A stretch of 64,000 bases of DNA from Streptomyces sp. NBC_01314. Its GTDB lineage: Bacteria > Actinomycetota > Actinomycetes > Streptomycetales > Streptomycetaceae. Both the position numbers and the translations under genes were made by a program. Below the pieces are notes generated by a model that made no database searches, was not told the DNA's origin, and saw only the letters and a list, made by a program, of their open reading frames with translations. Below are positions 1 through 13,464 of the stretch, one piece after another. The first letter of the stretch is position 1. Each line of letters opens with the position of its first letter. Location of the stretch: assembly GCF_041435215.1 (NCBI RefSeq), contig NZ_CP108394.1, positions 9,176,001 through 9,240,000 of the forward strand, in the 5' to 3' direction.

Positions 1-1022
<1,022 letters not shown>

Positions 1023-1088
1023 CGCCCGCTCGGGCAGCTCTTGCCCGATTCGCCTTGTGTCCCTGGCCACTTGGGCACTTCGGGCTGC

Positions 1089-1118
1089 CCCCGGCCGTTC
1101 ACCAAACGACGGCCGGGG
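1089..1118 (+). terminator. hairpin after aroB
   Basis: A perfect 10-bp inverted repeat (CCCCGGCCGT / ACGGCCGGGG) with a 10-nt loop lies 66 bp past the aroB stop. It has no T-tract, which is usual for Streptomyces terminators. A second GC hairpin (GGGCGGGG / CCCCGCCC) follows at 1136-1159, so the site may be a tandem terminator. Confidence 0.7.
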
Positions 1119-1199
1119 ACGGTACCGTTCGGTAAGGGCGGGGTCGAAAGGCCCCGCCCGCCAGTGTCGATGTGACTGTACGAGACGGAGTGGCACCGG

Positions 1200-2141
1200 A
1201 TGCAGCACGCAGTGGGAGGCCCGCTGCCGCCGCCCCATCGGCCGGGGCAGGACCCGGCGGCCCCGTGGCCGCCGACCGCGAACCACCCGGGACACCCAGC
1301 CCCCCCTCACCCGGGAGCGCCGGGAACGCACCCTCCGGGACACCCGGGCGCGAGCCACCCCGTACCCCCGGGCACACACCCGGGCCCCGTGCCGCCGCCC
1401 CCACCCGCACCTCCGGGGTCGGTGCCCCCTCCCGCGCCGGGCTTCGCCGGAAATCCCGGGCATCCACCCACCTCGGCCCCACAGCGGACCGGGGTCCCGC
1501 GGGACACCACCGGACACGTGCAACTGCCGCCGGGCGGCCCCGTCACCATGCCGCCGCCCGCCACCGGCGCACCCGACGTCACGGCCACCACGCTCGCGGT
1601 CCTGCTCATCGGGCCCGCCGGAGCCGGCAAGACCAGCGTCGCCAAGTACTGGGCGGACCACCGCCGGGTGCCCACCGCGCACATCAGCCTGGACGACGTA
1701 CGCGAGTGGGTGCGCTCCGGCTTCGCGGACCCGCAGTCCGGGTGGAACGACAATTCCGAGGCGCAGTATCGTCTCGCCCGCCGCACCTGCGGCTTCTCCG
1801 CCCGTAACTTCCTGGCCAACGGCATCTCCTGCATCCTCGACGACGCCGTCTTCCCCGACCGCCCGGTCGTCGGCCTCGGCGGCTGGAAGCGGCACGTCGG
1901 CCCCGGCCTGCTGCCCGTCGTCCTCCTGCCGGGCCTGGAGATTGTCCTCGAACGCAACGCCAAGCGCTCGGGAAATCGCCGCCTCACCGACGAAGAGGTC
2001 GCCCGCATCCACGGCCGGATGGCGGGCTGGTACGGCTCGGGCCTGCCGATCATCGACAACTCCCAGCTGGATGTCCCGGCCACGGCGAGGGTCCTGGACG
2101 AGTTCTTGGCAAGGTCGATCGCCAGCCCGCCCAAGTGGTAG
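1200..2141 (+). CDS. P-loop ATPase/kinase-like protein with Pro/Gly/His-rich N-terminus
   Basis: This 313-residue protein has two parts. Residues 1-125 are low complexity, dominated by Pro, Gly and His with repeated HPG and PPP runs, and are probably disordered. Residues about 130-313 form a compact P-loop domain. It has Walker A GPAGAGKTS, a nucleotide-kinase-like LDDVREW segment, ILDDAVFPD as the likely Walker B, and a late RNAKRSGNR segment that could be the lid. The fold resembles AAA_33/zeta-like kinases. No substrate can be named. It sits between the aro block and the peptidase-efp-nusB group, with its own upstream hairpin region, so it may be separately transcribed. Confidence 0.75.
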   Translation: MQHAVGGPLPPPHRPGQDPAAPWPPTANHPGHPAPPHPGAPGTHPPGHPGASHPVPPGTHPGPVPPPPPAPPGSVPPPAPGFAGNPGHPPTSAPQRTGVPRDTTGHVQLPPGGPVTMPPPATGAPDVTATTLAVLLIGPAGAGKTSVAKYWADHRRVPTAHISLDDVREWVRSGFADPQSGWNDNSEAQYRLARRTCGFSARNFLANGISCILDDAVFPDRPVVGLGGWKRHVGPGLLPVVLLPGLEIVLERNAKRSGNRRLTDEEVARIHGRMAGWYGSGLPIIDNSQLDVPATARVLDEFLARSIASPPKW

Positions 2142-2194
2142 CCGCGCAGTAGGCGACGGTACCGGTGAACACCGTGGCCTGAGCCGATCCCCAG

Positions 2195-2225
2195 CCAAGG
2201 GGCGCGGGGAACCGCGCGAACAACC
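2195..2225. repeat. copy of dispersed intergenic GC-rich repeat
   Basis: The core AAGGGGCGCGGGGAACCGCG matches one arm of the long palindrome at 58111-58153 (core GGGGCGCGGGGAACTGCG) with a single change. It lies in the 200-bp gap before the peptidase gene. Related fragments occur in several other gaps of this window. Confidence 0.6.
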
Positions 2226-2341
2226 CCCGTCGGGCCGCACCCGGCATCCGACCTCAGCCGCGCACCCCGTTTCCCGCAGAACGCCCCCCGCTCGGCTGCG
2301 CTCAACCGGCGGCCCACCGGCGAAGCTCATACGCTCGGCAC

Positions 2342-3448
2342 ATGTCAGAGGTGTACGCGGCCCGCCGCACTCGACTGAGAGAACGCTGCCACTCCAGCGG
2401 CAGCGCCACCGCACTCGTCACCCGCCCGGCCAACGTGCGCTATCTCGCGGGCGCGGCACCGCGGGGCGCGGTGCTGCTGCTCGGGAGGAGCGAGGACGTC
2501 CTGCTCTGCGGCACACCGCCGAGCGGCGAGCTCGGCGAGGGCCGACCCGACGACGCCGTACGCGTCCAGGTGCTGCCGGGACCCGGCGGTGACGCGGCGG
2601 TCGCGGCCGCCGACCTGGCCACGGCCCTGGGCGCCGAGTCGCTCGGGGTGGAGGAACACCACCTCACCGTCGGCCGGCACCGCGCGATCCGCTCGGTCGC
2701 GCCCCGGCTGCGCCTCGCCGACCTCGGCGGCGCGGTCGAGCAGCTGCGAGTGATCAAGGACGAGGAGGAGATCTCCTGTCTGCGCATCGGCGCGGAGATC
2801 GCCGACCAGGCACTGGGTGAACTGCTCGAATCGATCCTCGTGGGCCGCACCGAGCGTCACCTCGCCCTGGAACTGGAACGCCGCCTCGTCGACCACGGCG
2901 CCGACGGCCCGGCCTTCACCACCTCCGTCGCCGCCGGCCCGAACTCCGGCCGCCCCGGCCACATCCCCACCGACCGCCGGGTCGAGGAGGGCGACTTCCT
3001 GTCCGTCTGCCTCGGCGCGACCTACCGCGGCTACCGCTGTGAGATCGGCCGTACATTCGTGATCGGCACCTCGCCGGCCGACTGGCAGATCGAGCTGTAC
3101 GACCTGGTCTTCGCAGCCCAGCGCGCCGGACGGGAGGCCCTGGTACCCGGTGCGGCCTTCCGTGCCGTGGACCGCGCGGCCCGCCAGATCCTGGACTCCG
3201 CGGGGTACGGTGACGGCCTCTCGGGACTGATGGGGCACGGGGTCGGACTCGAAATCGACGAGGACCCGCAGTTGGCCCCCGCGGCCATGGGTAAACTGGA
3301 CGCTTGCGTGCCGGTCACCGTCGAACCGGGGGTTCACCTCCCGGGCCGGGGCGGCGTCCGGATCGATGACACGCTCGTCGTACGCCCCGAGGCGGACGGC
3401 GGACCCGAGCTACTCACCATCACGACCAAGGAGCTGCTCGCGCTCTAG
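2342..3448 (+). CDS. M24 family Xaa-Pro peptidase-like protein
   Basis: A 368-residue pita-bread-fold protein, with a creatinase-type N-terminal domain (residues 1-130) and an M24 C-terminal domain. The family normally removes Xaa-Pro residues using two metal ions held by D, D, H, E and E. Here the His ([10 protein letters not shown]) and one Glu (VTVEPGVHL) are present. The first Asp appears to be Cys (LSVCLGA), the second is Glu (RCEIGRTF), and the last Glu is Asp (RIDDT). The enzyme may therefore bind metal differently or be non-peptidolytic. It lies directly upstream of efp, the pepQ-efp-nusB order common in actinobacteria. Confidence 0.85.
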   Translation: MSEVYAARRTRLRERCHSSGSATALVTRPANVRYLAGAAPRGAVLLLGRSEDVLLCGTPPSGELGEGRPDDAVRVQVLPGPGGDAAVAAADLATALGAESLGVEEHHLTVGRHRAIRSVAPRLRLADLGGAVEQLRVIKDEEEISCLRIGAEIADQALGELLESILVGRTERHLALELERRLVDHGADGPAFTTSVAAGPNSGRPGHIPTDRRVEEGDFLSVCLGATYRGYRCEIGRTFVIGTSPADWQIELYDLVFAAQRAGREALVPGAAFRAVDRAARQILDSAGYGDGLSGLMGHGVGLEIDEDPQLAPAAMGKLDACVPVTVEPGVHLPGRGGVRIDDTLVVRPEADGGPELLTITTKELLAL

Positions 3449-3507
3449 CTCATCGGCTGCGCGCGTGGCCCGGGGTCGTCCACGTCAGTCCAGGAGATTC
3501 CGCAACC

Positions 3508-4074
3508 GTGGCTTCCACGAACGACCTCAAGAACGGCCTGGTGCTCAAGCTCGACGGGGGCCAGCTCTGGTCCGTCGTCGAGTTCCAGCACGTCAAGCCC
3601 GGCAAGGGCCCGGCCTTCGTGCGCACCAAGCTCAAGAACGTGCTCTCCGGCAAGGTCGTCGACAAGACGTTCAACGCCGGCGTCAAGGTCGAGACGGCCA
3701 CTGTCGACAAGCGCGACATGCAGTTCTCCTACATGGACGGCGAGTACTTCGTCTTCATGGACATGGAGACCTACGACCAGCTCATGGTCGACCGCAAGGC
3801 TGTCGGCGACGCTGCCAACTTCCTGATCGAGGGCTTCACCGCCACCGTCGCGCAGCACGAGGGCGAGGTGCTCTTCGTCGAGCTGCCGGCCGCCGTCGAG
3901 CTCGTGATCCAGGAGACCGAGCCGGGTGTCCAGGGCGACCGCTCCACCGGTGGCACCAAGCCCGCCACCCTGGAGACCGGCCACCAGATCCAGGTGCCGC
4001 TCTTCATCACCACCGGAGAGAAGATCAAGGTCGACACCCGCACGAGCGACTACCTCGGCCGGGTGAACAGCTAA
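3508..4074 (+). CDS. efp: elongation factor P
   Basis: EF-P rescues ribosomes stalled at polyproline motifs by stimulating peptide bond formation. The 188-residue length and three beta-barrel domains are standard. The functional loop in domain I reads KPGKGPA. This carries a Lys at the tip, flanked by a Pro-containing loop of the type known in actinobacteria, where the Lys is thought to work unmodified. The GTG start is preceded by an AGGAGA ribosome-binding site. nusB starts 2 bases after the stop, so the two are co-transcribed. The Pro-rich P-loop protein upstream is a plausible client, though that is only inference. Confidence 0.97.
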   Translation: MASTNDLKNGLVLKLDGGQLWSVVEFQHVKPGKGPAFVRTKLKNVLSGKVVDKTFNAGVKVETATVDKRDMQFSYMDGEYFVFMDMETYDQLMVDRKAVGDAANFLIEGFTATVAQHEGEVLFVELPAAVELVIQETEPGVQGDRSTGGTKPATLETGHQIQVPLFITTGEKIKVDTRTSDYLGRVNS

Positions 4075-4076
4075 CC

Positions 4077-4511
4077 GTGGCTGCCCGCAACACGGCCCGC
4101 AAGCGCGCCTTCCAGATCCTCTTCGAGGGCGACCAGCGCGGCGCCGACGTCCTGACCGTCCTCGCGGACTGGATCCGGCACGCTCACAACGACACCCGGC
4201 AGCCCCCGGTCAGCGAATACACCATGCAGCTGGTCGAGGGGTACTCGGAGTACGCCAGGCGGATCGACGAGTTGATCGCGCAGTACTCGGTGGGGTGGAC
4301 CCTCGACCGGATGCCGGTCGTGGACCGCAACATCCTGCGGCTCGGGGCATACGAGCTGATCTGGGTCGACGCGACTCCGGACGCGGTCGTACTGGACGAG
4401 ATGGTGCAGCTGGCGAAGGAGTTCTCCACGGACGACTCGCCGTCCTTCGTGAACGGCCTGCTGGGCCGTCTGAAGGACCTGAAGCCTTCGCTCCGCAGGG
4501 AAGCCGACTAG
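4077..4511 (+). CDS. nusB: transcription antitermination factor NusB
   Basis: NusB binds boxA RNA with S10 (NusE) and supports rRNA transcription antitermination. The 144-residue all-helical protein begins VAARNTARKRAFQILFE and contains the family segments VDRNILRLGAYEL and FVNGLLGRL. The GTG start lies two bases after the efp stop, which indicates translational coupling. No other start in this frame avoids the efp reading frame. Confidence 0.97.
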   Translation: MAARNTARKRAFQILFEGDQRGADVLTVLADWIRHAHNDTRQPPVSEYTMQLVEGYSEYARRIDELIAQYSVGWTLDRMPVVDRNILRLGAYELIWVDATPDAVVLDEMVQLAKEFSTDDSPSFVNGLLGRLKDLKPSLRREAD

Positions 4512-4596
4512 CCGACACGAGAAGCCGACCAGCCGACACGAGCGGGGAAGCGCCGTCGGGGAGCTGTGTGAGTCCGGCCACGAGTCGACTGTGGCC

Positions 4597-4625
4597 GATC
4601 GCGCAGTTCCCCGCCCCTCAAGAGC
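4597..4625. repeat. fragment of dispersed intergenic repeat
   Basis: GATCGCGCAGTTCCCCGCCC corresponds to the left arm of the long palindrome at 58111-58153. It lies just before the nusB/bldD terminator. Confidence 0.5.
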
Positions 4626-4631
4626 AAAAAA

Positions 4632-4675
4632 CCGCCGGGGTGGTCCGAACCAATCGGTTCGGGCCACCCCGGCGG
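4632..4675. terminator. bidirectional terminator between nusB and bldD
   Basis: A perfect 20-bp inverted repeat starting CCGCCGGGGTGGTCC, with a 4-nt loop, is flanked by an A-run on the left (GCAAAAAA) and a short T-run on the right. It serves the convergent nusB and bldD genes in both directions. Confidence 0.9.
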
Positions 4676-4704
4676 CACGTTTCTGCTGGGCGCTGCCCGG
4701 TGCG

Positions 4705-5205
4705 TCAGCCGTCCTCGTGGGAGACCGCGCGGCGCGCGTCGGCGTCCAGGACGCCCCAGCTGATCAGCTGCTCGGTGAGGACCGAGGGGGACTGGTCGTA
4801 GATGACGGCGAGTGTGCGCAGGTCGTCCTGGCGGATCGAGAGCACCTTGCCGTTGTAGTCACCGCGCTGGGACTGGATCGTCGCCGCGTAGCGCTGCAGC
4901 GGGCCCGCCTTCTCGGCCGGAACGTGGGCAAGGCGCTCAAGGTCCAGGACGAGCTTCGGCGGGGGCTCGGCGGCGCCACCAGGGGTCGTACCAGGAAGCA
5001 GTTCCTGCACGGGGACCCCGTAGAAGTCCGCCAGCTCCGCGAGGCGCTGCACGGTGACGGCGCGGTCGCCGCGCTCGTACGAACCGACCACGACCGCCTT
5101 CCAGCGTCCCTGGGACTTCTCCTCGACTCCGTGGAGGGAAAGGCCCTGCTGGGTGCGGATGGCCCGGAGCTTGGCCCCGAGCTGTTTGGCGTATTCGCTG
5201 GACAT
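4705..5205 (-). CDS. bldD: developmental master repressor BldD
   Basis: BldD represses sporulation genes during vegetative growth. Tetrameric cyclic di-GMP joins two BldD C-terminal domains so that the protein can dimerise on DNA. The 166 residues comprise an XRE-type helix-turn-helix (about 5-70: AKQLGAKLRAIRTQQGLSLH through SYERGDRAVTVQRLAELADF) and a C-terminal domain. The latter holds the intact c-di-GMP signature RGD-X8-RQDD (RGD then RQDD at about 113-128). It is divergent from pyrR, and two BldD boxes precede it, consistent with known autorepression. Length and motifs match the characterised Streptomyces protein. Confidence 0.97.
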   Translation of the reverse strand: MSSEYAKQLGAKLRAIRTQQGLSLHGVEEKSQGRWKAVVVGSYERGDRAVTVQRLAELADFYGVPVQELLPGTTPGGAAEPPPKLVLDLERLAHVPAEKAGPLQRYAATIQSQRGDYNGKVLSIRQDDLRTLAVIYDQSPSVLTEQLISWGVLDADARRAVSHEDG

Positions 5206-5227
5206 ATAGCTCCCCGGACGAAGGCTG

Positions 5228-5242
5228 GTGACTCACTGTGAG
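5228..5242. promoter_or_regulatory. BldD box, imperfect
   Basis: GTGACTCACTGTGAG fits the published BldD consensus NTNACNCWGNGTNAN with one mismatch (C for G at position 9). It directly abuts the perfect box to its right and lies 23 bp upstream of the bldD start. Confidence 0.6.
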
Positions 5243-5257
5243 GTTACGCAGCGTGAC
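5243..5257. promoter_or_regulatory. BldD box, perfect consensus match
   Basis: GTTACGCAGCGTGAC fits NTNACNCWGNGTNAN at every defined position. It lies between the divergent bldD and pyrR starts. It most likely mediates bldD autoregulation. Confidence 0.8.
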
Positions 5258-5378
5258 TCTGCCCCGTCAAGCCGAATGGTCCGGACCGACTCTTCCGTGG
5301 CAACCCTGATCCGTTGCGCCAGGGGGGTGATCAGGGATGTTCCTGGGGCCTGCTAACGTTGACGGCGCAATTCCGACG

Positions 5379-5414
5379 TCCTTTAAGGTCCGTCCCGTGA
5401 GGCGGAGAAGGAGG
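5379..5414 (+). promoter_or_regulatory. putative PyrR-binding RNA loop over the pyrR ribosome-binding site
   Basis: The leader RNA can form a lower stem (TCCTT with AAGGA) and an upper stem CCG-T-CC / GG-CGG with a bulged T, closed by the loop CGTGA. Bacillus PyrR-binding loops have the same layout (CAG-U-CC / GG-CUG around AGAGA, with GAGAAGGA after). The 3' strand of the stem contains GAAGGAGGT, the pyrR ribosome-binding site. UMP-bound PyrR could therefore block translation initiation, as proposed for mycobacteria. The match was found by eye and the function is inferred. Confidence 0.65.
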
Positions 5415-5424
5415 TCCGTTTTAT

Positions 5425-6024
5425 ATGGACTCGCAAGAATTTCCGCACGAGGACCCGCAACAGGATCCTCCGTCGTCCGATGCCCGGCCGGTGCTCGAAG
5501 GCCCCGACATCGCGCGCGTACTGACCCGCATCGCCCACGAGATCGTCGAACGCGCCAGGGGCGCCGACGACGTGGTGCTCCTCGGCATTCCGACCCGGGG
5601 CGTCTTCCTCGCCCAGCGGCTCGCCGCCAAGCTCGAAGAGATCACCGACCGCAAGATCCCGGTCGGCTCGCTGGACATCACCATGTACCGCGACGACCTG
5701 CGCATGCACCCGCCGCGTGCGCTGGCCCGGACCGAGATCCCCGGTGACGGCATCGACGGCCGTCTGGTCGTCCTCGTCGACGACGTGCTCTTCTCCGGCC
5801 GGACGATCCGCGCGGCGCTCGACGCGCTGAACGACATCGGCCGCCCGCGCGCCGTCCAGCTCGCGGTCCTCGTCGACCGGGGCCACCGCGAACTGCCCAT
5901 CCGCGCCGACTACGTCGGCAAGAACCTCCCCACGTCGCTGCGGGAGACGGTCAAGGTCCAGCTCGCCGAGGAAGACGGTCGGGACACCGTCCTGCTCGGT
6001 GCGAAGCGGACCGCCCAGCAGTAG
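5425..6024 (+). CDS. pyrR: bifunctional pyr operon regulator / uracil phosphoribosyltransferase
   Basis: PyrR senses UMP and PRPP and represses pyrimidine genes by binding a specific RNA hairpin. It also has weak uracil phosphoribosyltransferase activity. The 199-residue protein shows the PRPP loop [17 protein letters not shown] and the family segment ITMYRDDL. The ATG is preceded by a strong GGAGGT. It heads the pyrimidine operon. A hairpin (GCGTACGGC / GCCGTACGC at 6032-6054) lies between it and pyrB and could partly attenuate transcription or process the message. Confidence 0.95.
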   Translation: MDSQEFPHEDPQQDPPSSDARPVLEGPDIARVLTRIAHEIVERARGADDVVLLGIPTRGVFLAQRLAAKLEEITDRKIPVGSLDITMYRDDLRMHPPRALARTEIPGDGIDGRLVVLVDDVLFSGRTIRAALDALNDIGRPRAVQLAVLVDRGHRELPIRADYVGKNLPTSLRETVKVQLAEEDGRDTVLLGAKRTAQQ

Positions 6025-6031
6025 CACGCGC

Positions 6032-6054
6032 GCGTACGGCCCCGCGCCGTACGC
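6032..6054 (+). other. hairpin in the pyrR-pyrB gap
   Basis: A perfect 9-bp inverted repeat (GCGTACGGC / GCCGTACGC) encloses a 5-nt loop, starting 7 bases after the pyrR stop. It has no T-tract. It may be a processing or partial termination site. Confidence 0.5.
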
Positions 6055-6113
6055 CCCTTCGCGATGCCCCTGCCTGCCCGGAATCTCCTGAACTGCCTTA
6101 CGGAGCCTGAAAG

Positions 6114-7094
6114 ATGCAGCGTCATCTCATCTCGGCCGCCGACCTCACCCGCGACGACGCCGTCCTGATCCTCGACACCGCCGAGGAGATGGCCCGGGTC
6201 GCGGACCGGCCGATCAAGAAACTGCCGACCCTGCGCGGCCGTACCGTCGTCAACCTCTTCTTCGAGGACTCGACACGGACCCGGATCTCCTTCGAGGCCG
6301 CCGAGAAGCGCCTCTCCGCCGACGTCATCAACTTCTCCGCCAAGGGATCGAGCGTGTCGAAGGGCGAGTCCCTCAAGGACACCGCCCAGACCCTCGAAGC
6401 CATGGGTGTGGACGCCGTCGTCATCCGCCACGGCGCCTCCGGGGCCCCGTACCGGCTGGCGACCTCCGGCTGGATCGACGCCGCCGTGATCAACGCGGGC
6501 GACGGCACCCACCAGCACCCCACCCAGGCCCTGCTGGACGCCTTCACCATGCGCCGCCGCCTCGTCGGCCGGGACACCGGACTCGGCCAGGACCTGTCCG
6601 GCAAGCGCATCACGATCGTCGGCGACGTCCTGCACAGCCGCGTCGCCCGCTCCAACGTGGACCTGCTGCACACCCTCGGCGCCCAGGTCACCCTCGTCGC
6701 CCCGCCCACCCTGGTCCCGGTCGGCGTCGGCTCCTGGCCCTGCGAGGTCTCCTACGACCTCGACAGCACGCTCGCCAAGTCCGACGCCGTGATGATGCTG
6801 CGCGTGCAGCGGGAGCGGATGAACGCCGCGTTCTTCCCCACCGAGCGCGAGTACTCGCGGCGCTACGGCCTCGACGGTGACCGCATGGCACGGATGCCCG
6901 AGCACGCCATCGTGATGCACCCCGGCCCGATGGTCCGCGGCATGGAGATCACCGCCGAGGTCGCCGACTCCGACCGCTGCACCGTCGTCGAGCAGGTCGC
7001 CAACGGCGTCTCCATCCGGATGGCCGTGCTGTACCTGCTGCTCGGCGGCAACGAGCCCGCCGTCACCCACACCCGCACCACCGAGGAGAAGTAA
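6114..7094 (+). CDS. pyrB: aspartate carbamoyltransferase catalytic subunit
   Basis: Joins carbamoyl phosphate and aspartate to give carbamoyl aspartate. The 326-residue chain has the carbamoyl-phosphate signature [12 protein letters not shown], the [10 protein letters not shown] loop, and the Asp-site LRVQRERM. No pyrI regulatory subunit is present, as is usual in Gram-positive bacteria. pyrC follows after 4 bases. Confidence 0.98.
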   Translation: MQRHLISAADLTRDDAVLILDTAEEMARVADRPIKKLPTLRGRTVVNLFFEDSTRTRISFEAAEKRLSADVINFSAKGSSVSKGESLKDTAQTLEAMGVDAVVIRHGASGAPYRLATSGWIDAAVINAGDGTHQHPTQALLDAFTMRRRLVGRDTGLGQDLSGKRITIVGDVLHSRVARSNVDLLHTLGAQVTLVAPPTLVPVGVGSWPCEVSYDLDSTLAKSDAVMMLRVQRERMNAAFFPTEREYSRRYGLDGDRMARMPEHAIVMHPGPMVRGMEITAEVADSDRCTVVEQVANGVSIRMAVLYLLLGGNEPAVTHTRTTEEK

Positions 7095-7098
7095 GACC

Positions 7099-8385
7099 AT
7101 GAGCAAGATCCTTATCCGTGGTGCGAAGGTGCTGGGCGGCGAGCCGCAGGACGTCCTGATCGACGGCGGGACCATCGCCGAGGTGGGTGCCGGCCTGTCC
7201 GCCGAGGGCGCCGAGGTCGTCGAGGCCGCCGGCAAGGTCCTCCTGCCGGGCCTGGTCGACCTGCACACCCACCTGCGGGAGCCCGGCCGTGAGGACTCCG
7301 AGACCGTGCTGACCGGCACGCGCGCGGCGGCCTCCGGCGGCTTCACGGCCGTCTTCGCCATGGCCAACACCTTCCCGGTCGCCGACACCGCCGGTGTGGT
7401 CGAGCAGGTCTACCGGCTCGGCCAGGAGCACGGCTACTGCGACGTGCAGCCCATCGGCGCCGTCACCGTCGGTCTGGAGGGCAGGAAGCTCGCCGAGCTG
7501 GGCGCGATGCACGAGTCGGCCGCCGGGGTCACCGTCTTCTCGGACGACGGCAAGTGCGTCGACGACGCCGTGATGATGCGCCGGGCCCTGGAGTACGTGA
7601 AGGCGTTCGGCGGGGTCGTCGCCCAGCACGCGCAGGAGCCCCGGCTGACCGAGGGCGCCCAGATGAACGAGGGCGTCGTCTCCGCCGAGCTGGGCCTCGG
7701 GGGCTGGCCGGCGGTGGCCGAGGAGTCGATCATCGCCCGGGACGTCCTGCTCGCCGAGCACGTCGGCTCCCGGGTCCACATCTGCCACCTCTCCACCGCC
7801 GGGTCCGTCGAGATCGTCCGCTGGGCCAAGTCCCGCGGCATCGACGTCACCGCCGAGGTCACCCCGCACCACCTCCTCCTCACCGACGAGCTGGTGCGCT
7901 CCTACAACCCGGTCTACAAGGTCAATCCGCCGCTGCGCACGGAGCGCGACGTGCTGGCCCTGCGCGAGGCGCTCGCCGACGGCACGATCGACATCGTCGC
8001 CACCGACCACGCCCCGCACCCGCACGAGGACAAGGACTGCGAGTGGGGCGCGGCCGCCATGGGCATGGTCGGCCTGGAGACCGCGCTGTCGGTGGTCCAG
8101 GAGACGATGGTCGAGACCGGTCTGCTCGACTGGGCGGGCGTCGCGGACCGCATGTCCTTCAAGCCGGCGAAGATCGGGCGGGCGGCCGGACACGGACGTC
8201 CCGTCTCGGCAGGTGAGCCCGCCAACCTCACGCTCGTCGACACGGCATACCGTGGGTCGGTGGATCCCGCGGGCTTCGCCTCGCGCAGCCGCAACACCCC
8301 CTACGAGGGCCGCGAGCTGCCGGGCCGTGTCACGCACACGTGGCTGCGGGGCAAGGCCACGCTCGTCGACGGGAAGCTCACGTGA
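7099..8385 (+). CDS. pyrC: dihydroorotase (class I)
   Basis: Cyclises carbamoyl aspartate to dihydroorotate. The 428-residue amidohydrolase has the metal motif [10 protein letters not shown], the FSDDGKCV bridging segment, HICHLSTA, and the catalytic ATDHAPHP. The stop codon overlaps the GTG start of the next gene (GTGA), so the two are translationally coupled. Confidence 0.97.
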   Translation: MSKILIRGAKVLGGEPQDVLIDGGTIAEVGAGLSAEGAEVVEAAGKVLLPGLVDLHTHLREPGREDSETVLTGTRAAASGGFTAVFAMANTFPVADTAGVVEQVYRLGQEHGYCDVQPIGAVTVGLEGRKLAELGAMHESAAGVTVFSDDGKCVDDAVMMRRALEYVKAFGGVVAQHAQEPRLTEGAQMNEGVVSAELGLGGWPAVAEESIIARDVLLAEHVGSRVHICHLSTAGSVEIVRWAKSRGIDVTAEVTPHHLLLTDELVRSYNPVYKVNPPLRTERDVLALREALADGTIDIVATDHAPHPHEDKDCEWGAAAMGMVGLETALSVVQETMVETGLLDWAGVADRMSFKPAKIGRAAGHGRPVSAGEPANLTLVDTAYRGSVDPAGFASRSRNTPYEGRELPGRVTHTWLRGKATLVDGKLT

Positions 8386-8948
8386 CACCTGTAATTCTGC
8401 TGGCCGCGCAGAAGGAATCGGCCGAGGTCACCGACTGGGCCGCGCGCATCGGCTGGGTCGTCGGACTAGGCCTCTTCGTCGCGCTGGTCTACTGGCTGAT
8501 GCGCGAGGGCTGGAAGTGGCGGGGCACGCTCCAGAGCGACCTGCCCGCCCTCCTCGGCGCGCCGGACGAGCCCGGTACGGCGAAACTGGGCATGAGCGGC
8601 CGCTACCACGGCTCCACCACCGCCGGGCAGTGGCTCGACCGGATCGTGGCGCACGGCCTGGGCACCCGCAGCAGGGTCGAGCTGACGCTGACGGACGCGG
8701 GCCTGGACGTCGTACGCCCGGGAGCGACGGACTTCTTCGTCCCCGTCGAGGCCCTGCGCGAGGCCCGCCTCGACAAGGGCATCGCGGGCAAGGTCCTCAC
8801 CGAGGGCGGGCTGCTGGTCGTCACCTGGGAGCACGGCGGCAAGCTGCTGGACTCCGGATTCCGCTCCGGCCGCGCGGCCGAGCACAACGAGTGGGTCGCG
8901 ACCCTGAACCAGATGATCAACAAGACGGAAACGGAAGGCGCACGATGA
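8382..8948 (+). CDS. small membrane protein embedded in the pyr operon
   Basis: This protein of 188 residues has one N-terminal transmembrane segment (about residues 20-38, [18 protein letters not shown]) followed by a soluble domain of mixed beta character (about 60-185), resembling a PH-like fold. It overlaps the pyrC stop by GTGA and the carA start by ATGA, so it is locked into the operon. I do not recognise an enzymatic motif. Membrane anchoring between dihydroorotase and carbamoyl phosphate synthetase suggests a scaffold or regulatory role, but that is only inference from position. Confidence 0.85.
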   Translation: MTPVILLAAQKESAEVTDWAARIGWVVGLGLFVALVYWLMREGWKWRGTLQSDLPALLGAPDEPGTAKLGMSGRYHGSTTAGQWLDRIVAHGLGTRSRVELTLTDAGLDVVRPGATDFFVPVEALREARLDKGIAGKVLTEGGLLVVTWEHGGKLLDSGFRSGRAAEHNEWVATLNQMINKTETEGAR

Positions 8949-10079
8949 CGACCTCCACCCGGGGAGCCACCAGGGTTCCCGCCGTACTCGTCCTGGAGGA
9001 CGGCCGGATCTTCCGCGGCCGTGCCTACGGGGCCGTGGGGGTGACCTTCGGCGAAGCCGTGTTCTCCACCGGGATGACCGGCTACCAGGAGACCCTCACC
9101 GACCCGTCGTACCACCGCCAGGTCGTCGTCATGACCGCCCCGCACATCGGCAACACCGGCGTCAACGACGAGGACCCCGAGTCCAGGAAGATCTGGGTAT
9201 CCGGATACGTCGTACGCGACCCCGCGCGCGTGCCCTCCAACTGGCGCTCCCGGCGCTCGCTGGACGAGGAGCTGGCGCAGCAGGGCGTCGTCGGCATCAG
9301 CGGCATCGACACCCGGGCCCTCACCCGCCATCTGCGCGAGCGCGGCGCCATGCGCGTCGGCATCTTCTCCGGCAACGCGCTGCCCGACGACGGCACCATG
9401 CTCACCGAGGTCCGTCAGGCCCCCGAGATGAAGGGCGCGAACCTCTCCGCCGAGGTCGCCACCAAGGAGACGTACGTCGTCCCGGCGATCGGCACGAAGA
9501 AGTTCACCGTCGCCGCCGTCGACCTCGGCATCAAGGGCATGACCCCGCACCGGATGGCCGAACGCGGCATCGAGGTGCACGTGCTCCCGGCCACGGCGAC
9601 GGCCGAGGACGTGTACGCCGTGAACCCCGACGGCGTGTTCTTCTCCAACGGGCCGGGCGACCCGGCCACCGCCGACCACCCCGTCGCCGTCATGCGGGCC
9701 GTCCTGGAGCGCCGCACCCCGCTCTTCGGCATCTGCTTCGGCAACCAGATCCTGGGCCGCGCGCTCGGCTTCGGCACCTACAAGCTCAAGTACGGCCACC
9801 GGGGCATCAACCAGCCGGTGCAGGACCGTACGACCGGCAAGGTCGAGGTCACGGCGCACAACCACGGCTTCGCCGTCGACGCCCCGCTCGATCAGGTCTC
9901 CGAGACCCCCTACGGCCGTGCCGAGGTCTCCCACGTGTGCCTCAACGACAACGTGGTGGAGGGGCTCCAGCTCCTCGACCGCCCCGCCTTCAGCGTCCAG
10001 TACCACCCCGAAGCGGCAGCGGGCCCGCACGACGCCGCCTACCTGTTCGACCGCTTCGTATCCCTGATGGAGGGCCAGC

Positions 10080-10087
<8 letters not shown>
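8945..10087 (+). CDS. carA: carbamoyl phosphate synthetase small (glutaminase) subunit
   Basis: Supplies ammonia from glutamine to CarB. The 380-residue protein has the N-terminal CPSase domain ([20 protein letters not shown]) and a class I glutamine amidotransferase domain. The latter carries the nucleophile Cys in FGICFGNQ and the His/Glu pair in YHPEAAAGP. Its ATG overlaps the preceding stop, and its own stop lies 8 bases inside carB, giving tight coupling of the two subunits. Confidence 0.98.
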
Positions 10088-13388
<3,301 letters not shown>

Positions 13389-13393
13389 CAGCC

Positions 13394-13427
13394 CAGAGGG
13401 GGACACCGGAAACGGTGTCCCCCTCTG
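13394..13427 (+). terminator. hairpin after carB
   Basis: A perfect 15-bp stem (CAGAGGGGGACACCG and complement) is closed by a GAAA tetraloop, 5 bases after the carB stop. It lacks a T-tract. It may terminate partially, or protect the mRNA end, before pyrD. Confidence 0.75.
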
Positions 13428-13464
13428 CATGAGGCTCACCGAGGCTTCAAGAGGACACTGACTC

